From positions 11,293,501-11,357,500 of the forward strand of contig NC_088310.1 of assembly GCF_910592395.1 (NCBI RefSeq): a DNA stretch of 64,000 bases, given 5' to 3'. Origin of the DNA: Lineus longissimus (taxonomy: Eukaryota; Nemertea; Pilidiophora; Heteronemertea; Lineidae). How positions within the stretch are numbered: position 1 is the first letter of the stretch; the number at the start of each line of letters is the position of its first letter. Under the pieces are notes generated by a model. The model saw nothing but the letters and a program-made list of their open reading frames with translations. It did no database searches and was not told the origin of the DNA. Positions 52,701 through 60,700 of the stretch are shown one piece after another. The translations under genes were made by a program, and so were the position numbers.

Positions 52701-53950
52701 GGTGGTATAGCGGAGGAGTTTAAGAGGGTGTTGAAGCCTGTCCATCCAGGCAAGGTCTCATCTGATTGATCTAACTTTGAGATCACAAAAGCTGTATCAA
52801 TGATATGTGCGGCCCTCTCAGCACTCAAATCATCTGGTGATATGTCTTGCTTTTGATATGTGCTTGGTGGTCCTTGCTTTTTTCCGGCATAATACTGAAC
52901 AATATTCTTTTCAGGAGTTTTGACAGTGCGACTGTGACTTTTCTTCAGGTTCACTTCAATGGCTGTTTCTTCACATTGATCACATCGCTGGATGGCGATA
53001 CCATTAGTGTTGTGGGTGGTGCCTGCCCCCGACTTTGTCTCTTCTCCAAAATCGTTATTGTCCCATGCTAGAGTTGTAGGTACATTCTTTTTCAACCCAG
53101 GAGGAAGTCCATCTTCTATCATCATCTGTCTCTCTGCAAGAGCTGTATCATACAACAACAGTTTTGAGTGTGAAATGGAATGGCCCAATCCGTTCAGCAG
53201 TCCTACGATTTTGGAAGAGCCTGAATGGTGTCTGATTGCCATGCCCAATGCCAAATGCTTTGGTGTGTCTACCCTTCCTTTTGCTGCTAAATATACAATG
53301 TCTTGACAGACAGAAAACAGCTTCTCCCTTGTTTGAGACTTAGTCTGGACATAATCTTGAAAATTTATTTCATCTGATTCACCCACACACCAGGCCAGGA
53401 AGTTGAAGAGCTGAGAGGGAACGAAGGATTTTACTGCCTTGTCGTCAAGGGAACTGGCTGTTGGAGGCCATGGACCATGTCTGTAGGGAACTTCTGCAAT
53501 TCGGTTTCTAAGATATGTAGCTGCCCTGAACATATCCCTGCATCCTTCTTGTTCATGGGGTTGAGGTACAAAGTAATCTTCAGTTTCTAACTCCTCCTCA
53601 TCATCTTCGGTTGTATCATCTGGCTCGGTGCTGCTATCAAATTGAAGAACTTTCGATACATGCCTAAACTCACTAAGGACAACCTCACATGAGTTCCTGT
53701 TTTTGGTTTTTACAAATATCAACTGAGGGTATGTTTTCTCAAGTCTCCTTTTCAACTGGCAATTCCTGAAGCGTATTGTCTCCCCAGATTCCCCAGTTCG
53801 GACCTCCTCTACCATGTCTACGAAAAGCCTTGTTAGTTCATTCAGTCTTAATACTTTACCCCCTTCGATAACTCTCGCCACTATTACGTCTTGACAAAAT
53901 TTATTGAAGCTTTTGGAATGTTCAAATGGTCTTCCTGGTTTGGTTTTTTG
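49757..53950 (-). CDS. Academ-like transposase body with XPG/FEN-type nuclease signature
   Basis: A 1374-codon uninterrupted frame runs 53881-49757. It is open for 23 further codons up to a TAG at 53951-53953; no ATG opens it, and it continues a gene that starts further upstream. Visible motifs, counting from 53881, are WDNNDFGEETKSGAGTTH (about 273-290), a VFDQGIYYKAQ segment (437-445), EEADTRMLLHA (1073-1083), QDTDVFIIA (1101-1109), FTGCDSTSAFKGQGK (1156-1170), a nine-cysteine cluster at 1304-1335 (CSC...C...CSC...C..C.C..C) and an acidic tail. The EAD, DTD and GCD blocks are arranged as in XPG/FEN1 nucleases. That combination with a cysteine cluster is what I know of Academ (AcademX-type) transposons, hence the call. 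The WDNND and VFDQG aspartates may belong to a DDE-like core (inference). I found no TIRs. Confidence 0.6.
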   Translation of the reverse strand, partial: QKTKPGRPFEHSKSFNKFCQDVIVARVIEGGKVLRLNELTRLFVDMVEEVRTGESGETIRFRNCQLKRRLEKTYPQLIFVKTKNRNSCEVVLSEFRHVSKVLQFDSSTEPDDTTEDDEEELETEDYFVPQPHEQEGCRDMFRAATYLRNRIAEVPYRHGPWPPTASSLDDKAVKSFVPSQLFNFLAWCVGESDEINFQDYVQTKSQTREKLFSVCQDIVYLAAKGRVDTPKHLALGMAIRHHSGSSKIVGLLNGLGHSISHSKLLLYDTALAERQMMIEDGLPPGLKKNVPTTLAWDNNDFGEETKSGAGTTHNTNGIAIQRCDQCEETAIEVNLKKSHSRTVKTPEKNIVQYYAGKKQGPPSTYQKQDISPDDLSAERAAHIIDTAFVISKLDQSDETLPGWTGFNTLLNSSAIPPVSTIAYLPVIDASPTDMSTVYTVLLRSIRLADQLELKTIVLVFDQGIYYKAQQVRWKNIMFQNRLVIRLRQFHTVKTFLAVIGKRFKDAGLSDVLVEAGVVALGSVAGVMNGNHYNRSVRSHKVVYEALQRLCWVEFLSHSPDEMSDRVKRLSEELRREFPREDFSDILSSEQFQDVIAEYDRFLSDQGQENPTFQFWLSYLSMVECLLMFVRASREGNWDLHLSSLRRMAGWFFAYDRMNYGRYTPVYLLEMMNLGTTHPDIAEDMENGGFVVQRQNKYGFSQVPVDQTIEQTMNRDSKTKGGLNGITTRKGAVHRWILSHPARAEISRRCEEMAGKGENTRMRKDLDKSRIAADELEVVNVISTIQSMCNPFSVAEEGIVNISTGGVSSTVIEKDLNRAEEVGQLAFKTFTEERITGLEKDIYSPIKQLKLKTFSDTTKRIPNQDKSAEQLELKASTDILGRMVVIGRVNSVDMKDALRYSLHPYPPSTIEGTITKTDKAKLRNHIESMMTSSDNLLSQPDQASGARTVWIQDGMALLQELKDVPSTFGKLADRILGKLISIAHQYGVKRIDFVPDRYPEQSIKGGERNRRASLGSQKIKILGRDQKTPKQFRKFLSCGANKEQLVEFFFEEWQRSSPDLLGNIAIVIGHGNQCHLLEVQDGSMIVRSLEELWCDHEEADTRMLLHAQEAAVRMQGPANIIIRIQDTDVFIIAISFADNICPSLYLHLGSWSESRTLHVNTISEELGERVSKALIGLHCFTGCDSTSAFKGQGKVKALKTMMGNELYQAMFQKFGEEWELDDISPTLEKFVCELYGKDKIEAVNDVRDQIFKMRFKLDASLPPNRDALVNHTKRANYQAAIHQRSLQNEMGTPSPIGLGWRKDQYGHIAPLWNTMPWAPPSLLKHFACSCKKTKCIGNSKCSCKEHKLPCTELCKCVDCGNQVAEDAEQTRAENDNSNSESGDDSDDESDAESVDEMM

Positions 53951-54578
53951 CTACTTTTCTTTTGATCTTTGAGAGCCTGCCTGCCCTACACTAACTCCCC
54001 TTGTATAATCCCGGTAACATGATCTGTGGTAGTGCGCCTCTTTTGCAAGCAAATCAGTGTCTCTAATTTGGAGGAGAAGTTGTTCATCTTTCCTTTTTTC
54101 GGCACCAAGTCTCAATGCAGTTGCAGAGGCGTGGGTCACACACTGCACCAACTTTTCAGTTGCTCGCTTCCGACTGTGTGTATTTGTTGTCCTCTTTGTT
54201 TTATGGCATAAACAACATTCTACTGGAAATAGGTTAAGTCTTTTCCTGCTTTCTGTATGTGAGTTCCTCACTGGTGTTTCTATTAACCTCGAGTGACTGC
54301 TATCAGGTATGTTCTTATCTGCGACTTTAGCCTGTTTACATGCAGTTGGCCCAGTTTGGATACACGGTGTTCTAACAATGGATCTTAGCAAAGGAGGTTC
54401 TGGGATAAGGGAATTCTCTACATCATCTGTAACTGTAGGCTCAATCACGGTAGGGCAATGTGACTTCTTCCTACCAGCTTTCAGTCTTTTCATAGCACGC
54501 TCAATTTTGCTTTTGTCTGTGAACCGAGAATAACATTTCGAGTGATACCCAATACTGAATAGATGTACTAAGCATGTA
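53951..54578 (-). pseudogene. N-terminal zinc-binding part of the Academ-like gene, cut off by TAG and MITE
   Basis: This segment is in the same reading frame as the 1374-codon body and is separated from it by the single TAG at 53951-53953. After the stop, QKTKPGRPFEHSKSFNK continues smoothly into the body. Zinc-binding patterns are visible: CSTCLVHLF with GYHSKCYSRFT, then CCLCHKTKR with HYHRSCYRDYT near the end. The open frame nominally extends to 54664, but its first 26 or so residues are translated MITE DNA and should not be counted. Joined to the segment at 55040-55273 by removing the MITE and one 8-bp copy, the cysteine pairs become contiguous. With the body, the ancestral protein would be roughly 1,650-1,700 residues. 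Confidence 0.75.
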
Positions 54579-55039
54579 CTGCAGGAGATTACGGGGCAAC
54601 TCGGCCTATTACCAACTCGGCCCACCAACTCGGCCTGGGTTATGAATCGTCGGTTTATTGGCATAAGTTTTCCTTATATTGTTTTTTTTTTGTTGCTATA
54701 TATATAGGCCTACTATTTATTCATTCCTGTTAGAAATTTGAAGAGAATTCATCAAGATTTGGAGGATAAATCCATGAAATCACAGTCATGAATGTGCATT
54801 TGGAGTGCTACCGCGACTTTTCCACACTCGCCGCCGTTATTTCATGGATTTCTCCTTCAAATCCCAATAAATTTTCTTCAAATTTCCAACAGGAATGAAT
54901 ACATAGTAGGCCTATATATACCAACAAAAAACAAAAAAATATAAGAAAAACTTATGCCAATAAACCAATGATTTATAACCCAGGCCGAGTTGGTAGGCCG
55001 AGTTGGTAATAGGCCGAGTTGGTCATACACCCTGCAGGA
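54579..55039. mobile_element. 445-bp palindromic MITE with 8-bp target duplication, inserted in coding DNA
   Basis: The 8-bp word CTGCAGGA (minus strand TCCTGCAG) lies on both sides, at 54579-54586 and 55032-55039. The element between them (54587-55031) has long imperfect inverted arms: CAACTCGGCCTATTACCAAC, then AACTCGGCC repeats, GGTTTATTGGCATAAGTTTT and TAGGCCTA words, meeting near 54810. Removing the element and one copy restores the host reading frame exactly. An 8-bp duplication points to hAT-type or similar transposition, though the outermost 10 bp of the two ends match poorly. Confidence 0.88.
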
Positions 55040-55273
55040 TATACACTCGACATTGCCATTGAACAAGGTATCATGTTTTTCGCAATTTCCTGTTTCTTGA
55101 GACAAAAGAACGGCTAATTCTTTCTCAACACCATCTAAGGTTAACCAGTCTTTGACCTTTTCACATATTTTCACATAAGCCTTTTGAGATAACTCACTTA
55201 ATTCACCTTCTTCATATTTACAAATATGAATGCAGCATTTCATGGAGGCTGCCATCTTGCATTCTTGAGACAA
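55040..55273 (-). pseudogene. First coding segment of the Academ-like gene
   Basis: ATG at 55273 (MSQECKMAAS) or 55255 (MAASMK) opens a frame with CCIHICKYEEGELSELS, a helical segment ending KVKDWLTLDG, and VECISC at the break. Past 55039 the frame reads into MITE sequence. The position of the cysteines immediately before the break, completing the CxxC pair with the downstream segment, shows it is the true N-terminus of the same gene. Which ATG is used cannot be decided from sequence. Confidence 0.7.
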
Positions 55274-55512
55274 TAGAGCTTCTTGATTGGTTAATTGCTA
55301 ATACAGAGCCACCTATGATAGAAATCTGTGACTATAATTGTAAACAAATTAGTGATAAATTACCACTTTTTAAAATCACTGTAACTAACTAGCGTGCAAG
55401 TCTTTTTGCGGGAAAAAATTACTTTTTGTATTCAGAATAACATCAGCTATATGGTGAAAGCAAAAGAAATTTGCCCGCTAATTTGTCAAACGGAACTTCA
55501 CATTTTTCACAC

Positions 55513-55560
55513 TGGGCCCATGGCCTAACTGGTAAGATGTTAGCATTGTTAACGCTGATC
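55513..55560 (+). repeat. Second weak tRNA-like D-arm sequence
   Basis: GGGCCCATGGCCTAACTGGT followed by AAGATGTTAGC resembles a tRNA 5' half with box A. No box B or acceptor pairing follows. It may be a SINE head related to the one at 39866-39937. Confidence 0.25.
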
Positions 55561-56443
55561 TGCGCGTCTATTAGACATACGGCCGCGATAACATTTTAGC
55601 CTTGATCATCGAATGTTTTGTTGGTGCGATACTTTACTGTGATCGCACCCTTTTGTCGAATCGCGAAGTTAGTACGATAACTTATTCTCGTCGTTCAACC
55701 ATCTATATTTGTTAACTTTTTTTGCGTTGTGTCTTGCATATGCGGTCTCATCTTTGGAGGGCTTGGATCCCCGGCTTGGATACGACAGTGCCTGTTACAC
55801 GTGTGGATAAGACGTCTTCTTTTGTCTCTTTAGGCCCCAAGTGCAGCCTCATTAGTAGAAGACGACACCTGACTGCCGGTGTAGAAGTAAAAATTGCCAC
55901 CCTGGAAAAAGTGTCCTAGTGTGCAGTAGGCCTAATCAGTAACGCCAAACTCTCGCCTGCTAATTCCGAGATGATGCGGTAGGCTGGGGCCTGCCCAGGA
56001 CCAGCCAGCCAGTAGCACGTAAGGCCTACGCTGCAGATTGCCCTGCCTAATCACCCAACCGTTGGTTTGACGACCCTCTCGGCCGTCGACGACGCGTCCC
56101 CTTCGACAAGGGTTGGCGGGCGGGCGTCGGCCTTTTGGCGCGGCGGCCAGCCCTAAACGTGCCCGTCAAAAACCTAAAAGGCCACCCACCCCGGCACCCA
56201 CCCACCGGCCACACGCGCACACAGGCTATGTCAATGTATACTATGCTGTTCACAGCCGGTGTAGAAGTAGAAAATGTCCCCTGGAAAAAGCGTCTGGACC
56301 TATTGTATTATGCTCGCTCACATGGGTCTATAGAGACCACGACCGTCAATAGCTTAGTATATAGCGAATTAAAGAATCCTTTGTTTCCCGGACATTCAAT
56401 CCTAATCCTAGGACATCTAAACGGCTTCTAGACACCAGCCACA

Positions 56444-56445
<2 letters not shown>

Positions 56446-56478
<33 letters not shown>
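56446..56478 (+). repeat. Poly-C run of 33 nt
   Basis: An uninterrupted run of 33 cytosines inside the CpG-rich spacer. Its length may be inexact because homopolymers of this size are poorly sequenced. Confidence 0.95.
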
Positions 56479-56481
<3 letters not shown>

Positions 56482-57733
56482 CACCTCTCGTCCAGCCATC
56501 GCGCGCCCGCCCGCGCGCCCGAGCGATCAGCTACCAGGACCACAAGGGATCGGTAACAGGGTTGTACTCAGAGTTTAGGTACTCCTGCCCAGTCTCTGTG
56601 GTCAGTGTACGTATTACCACTACTGGCCAATCACGAGCCAGTCTCTCTAGACTCTAGCGCTGGAACTACTTTGAGATTGTTCCTGTAACCGAGGTTTGAT
56701 TGCTCCGCTCTACCGCGAAACTCATGCACATGCATTTGGCGCCAATTTGGCCATTGCAATATTAATTTTCGAAAATCATGGTTTTGGAGGAATTTGAGTT
56801 GATCGATTGGTATATTTTAAAGGTATGAATACGATCTATGCATGCAGTAGGCTATAGCCTGATTCTAGCAAGCACTCTCTCTCGACTCAACTCAACTTTT
56901 CAGTTATGAGTAGGCCTAGGGCAAGCATTTTACACTACAGTTTACACACTACACAACACATGGCATGCAACATAACATGTCCAATACGTCTACGTGTAGG
57001 CTAGGCCTATGACGGCTATGGTGTTGGCTAGCCTACCACCACCATGATGGACCATGCTGTTGTCACAATAAGTCCATAACAATTATAATTAAATACTTCC
57101 ATGACGGCATGAGCTATATAATGAGGCTTGGGCCTAGCCCTTAGGCCTAGGGTCAAGGGTGGGTAGGCACTAGCCATTCTTGATTCTAATCTAGCCTACC
57201 CTAGTAGCCCCTGCATCAGCCATGCCATGGCCGGCCGCCATCCGTGATCATGGGCCATGCCCTGGGGCTGGACATCATGGCTGGCAGTGGCATTAGGTAA
57301 GCTAGACATGCTAGAGGCCTTCTACCAAACTGGATTTCAGTACATGTACAACTATAAGCAGATGGCAGAAAGGCTGGCGGTACGTTTTAGATTACCCACA
57401 AGTCCGTCTGTATCCCCCCTGTGAATAATTTAACGATCCACCAATGAGAAAGTCGCATTCAAACTCTGAACTCGGCCTATTTCATGGTTTGGCCATGTGG
57501 GCTCCGATCAGTATGTCCGGACATCCACAATGTTTATATTGGTAAAATAATTCTCTGAAAACAGGGATGGTGCAGACTGGTATAGGCCCACTAATTACGC
57601 ATGAAACAAACAGAGTTGAGGTTTCAATGATAGGGTTCAAACGATGATGTTTATTTACGTCATAGAATTCTAAATCTTTGCTATTTCAGGTGTTGAAATG
57701 AAGAAAGGTCGAATTTCTTTTAAGTATCACTGA

Positions 57734-60700
57734 GTAGCGGGTAAAGGAAATCACTTGAAGACGCGAAGTCTTCCTTACCGCCCCCCAGGACATGTGACTG
57801 TTACTAGCACTAGTTCTTCAGTACCGGTTCCAGTGCAGCATCTGAATGGCAATCCGTACGATGTCCTGCCCCTTCAGGTGTCAAATGAGTTTGGCTCATC
57901 ATCTATAAACTACTCAATCCACTGTAAGTTCTGTGTTTGTTGTTGGTTAAGATCTCATTCAGATTCTGCGCATCATTCACACTGAACCGTAAATGCAACA
58001 TCACCTTTCTTGAAGAAGAGTAAAGACCACATTTCACTAGTGGCAAAATGCTGAACTTTTAAATCTTTATTCCAAGTGGCAGGATTCACTCCTGTTGACT
58101 CAGTCTTTAGTGTTTCACACTGATACTAACTAAAATACCTTGTATTTTCTAGTTGATTTATCATCAGATCATTTTCTGTTAGGTTTTAACTTTAGTTGCT
58201 CTGTCATGTCTGTGGTATTAGCCTACCATAATGTAATGATATGAATGATATAAAAACAATTTTTTCTGATGAGACTGAGAGACATGGTCAGAACGTAACA
58301 TAGCACTAGCGGGTCTTCTACTTGGACAGAAGACGATAATGCATTAATTCAAACAGTGGCCCTGCTGAATCTTCTACGTTTTGTTATATTTTAATATTAT
58401 ACAATTCAAACAACTGGCCCCCATTACTTTTTATGTCAGCCTAAGACTGGGCAGTAATTCCCTGTGATTGCATTGCATTAACAGAACCTAAATAAAAGCC
58501 ACAATAGGCGCTCTACTATTGTCTGATTGACAGTCATGACAGTGATTGTTATTTTCTTCTTTTTTATTTCTAGGTCAAAAATCATCTGCCAACGCCACTA
58601 GGCGATACCGTAAGGCCAAGTACAATCAAAATAAAAGTTGGACTGCGTTGAGGACCAGTTTATTAACTGCATTTCATGAGAGTCTTGCACCTTCTGAACA
58701 GTGTGATAACTGTGGGATTTCTTCAGCTGATATATACCACTGCAGCGACTGTTCTCCCAGAACATTTCTTTGCCTTGAGTGCATCAGGAAAGCTCACTTG
58801 TTTCAGTATTTTCACATGATGTATATTTGGAGGGTAGGTAATGCCTTTATTGGTAATACATGTACATAGTTCATCACTATATTTAAATCAGAATATCGGT
58901 GTATTGGGGGCACCAAAATATCAACTAGACAAGTTTTGTCACAGCATTACAACTGTAATGAATCCCCAGACACCAAGGATGAATTGTTTAAAACCTTATG
59001 AAGTGTTAAGCCTGGGGGACATATCTCATTATCATGTGTCATTGTCCCCCGGAGCCCTCGGAGGGGGATATGGAAATACCGCCCGTCCGTCTGCAGTGCC
59101 GCTCGCCGCTCGCCGCTCGGTGCTCGCCGCTCGCCGCTAGTGTTCCCTTCCGCTCTGTAACTTCTAAACGACACAATATTTTGGATTGAAATTTGGTGTG
59201 CTGATAGAGGGCGGGCCAAAGGTGTGTCGCGATGTAAAATCGGCCGAGTTTGATTCTCGACTTGGCCACCAGGGGGCCAAAACCAAAAACACATAAACTG
59301 TTAGAACTCGCTTAATATTCATCCGACCTTTACCAAATTTTTATGGTAGACTAAGCTAGCAAAGGTACACGATATCTCACCCGAGTTTTTAGTTTCAGCC
59401 ATTTTCTGGCCCATAGGGGGCGCTTTCTGAAAATCATGAAAATCCCCTTCCGCTCTGTAACTTCTGAACGACAAAATATTTTGGCTTGAAATTTGGTGTG
59501 CTGATAGAGGACAGGCCAAAGGTGTGTCGCGATGTAAAATCGGCCGAGTTTGATTCTCGACTTGGCCACCAGGGGGCCAAAACCAAAAACACATAAAGTG
59601 TTAGAACTCGCTTAATATTCATCCGATCTTTACCAAATTTTTATGGTAGAATAAGCTATCAAAGGTATACAGTATATTACGTGAGTTTTTAGTTTCAACC
59701 ATTTTTCTAGCCCATAGGGGGCGCTTTCTGAAAATCATGAAAATCCCCTTCTGCTCTGTAACTTCTGAACGACACAATATTTTGGATTGAAATTTGGTGT
59801 GCTGATAGAGGGCGGGCCAAAGGTGTGTCGCGATGTAAAATCGGCCGAGTTTGATTCTCGACTTGGCCACCAGGGGGCCAAAACCAAAAACACATAAACT
59901 GTTAGAACTCGCTTAATATTCATCCGATCTTTACCAAATTTTTATGGTAGACTAAGCTAGCAAAGGTACACGATATATCACCCGAGTTTTTAGTTTCAGC
60001 CATTTTCTGGCCCATAGGGGGCGCTTTCTGAAAATCATGAAAATCCCCTTCCGCTCTGTAACTTCTGAACGACAAAATATTTTGGCTTGAAATCTGGTGT
60101 GCTGATAGAGGACAGGCCAAAGGTGTGTCGCGATGTAAAATCGGCCGAGTTTGATTCTCGACTTGGCCACCAGGGGGCCAAAACCAAAAACACATAAAGT
60201 GTTAGAACTCGCTTAATATTCATCCGATCTTTACCAAATTTTTATGGTAGAATAAGCTAACAAAGGTATACAGTATATCACGTGAGTTTTTAGTTTCAAC
60301 CATTTTTCTAGCCCATAGGGGGCGCTTTCTGAAAATCATGAAAATCCCCTTCCGCTCTGTAACTTCTGAACGACAAAATATTGTGTTCGAAATTTGGTGT
60401 GCTGATAGAGGGCGGGCCAAAGGTGTGTCGCGTCGAAAAATCGGCCAAGTTTGATTCTCGACTTGGCCACCAGGGGGCCCAAACCAAAAACACATAAAGT
60501 GTTAGAACTCGCTTAATATTCGTCCGATTTTTACCAACTTTTTATGGTAGAATAAGCTGACACAGGTACGCAATATATCACGCAAGTTTTTAGTTTCAAC
60601 CATTTTTTCTAGCCCATAGAGGGGGCTTTCTGAAAATCATGAAAATTCCTTTCCGCTCTGTAACTTCTGAAAGACAAAATATTTTTGTTTGAAATTTGGT

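Larger units (their letters stand above)
55290..56780. other. CpG-rich spacer between divergent Academ-like and KDZ genes
   Basis: The interval between the 5' end of the minus-strand Academ-like gene and the plus-strand KDZ gene. From about 55920 to 56540 it is GC- and CpG-rich, unlike the AT-rich surroundings. It holds an imperfect 40-bp direct repeat (GCCGGTGTAGAAGTA...CCCTGGAAAAAG near 55877 and 56256). It could contain promoters for one or both genes, but no TATA or initiator can be defended. An open 15-codon segment with ATG at 56779 and a GTATGA donor at 56824 could be a first exon, but its phase does not fit the next exon. Confidence 0.4.

Noticed and set aside
49827-53306. Plus-strand open frames of 60-110 codons across the Academ-like gene
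   Set aside because: They are antisense shadows of the 1374-codon frame; no motifs and no conserved starts.
54587-54664. N-terminal residues of the open frame that starts at 54664
   Set aside because: They translate the arm of an inserted MITE; the true protein continues from 55040-55273.
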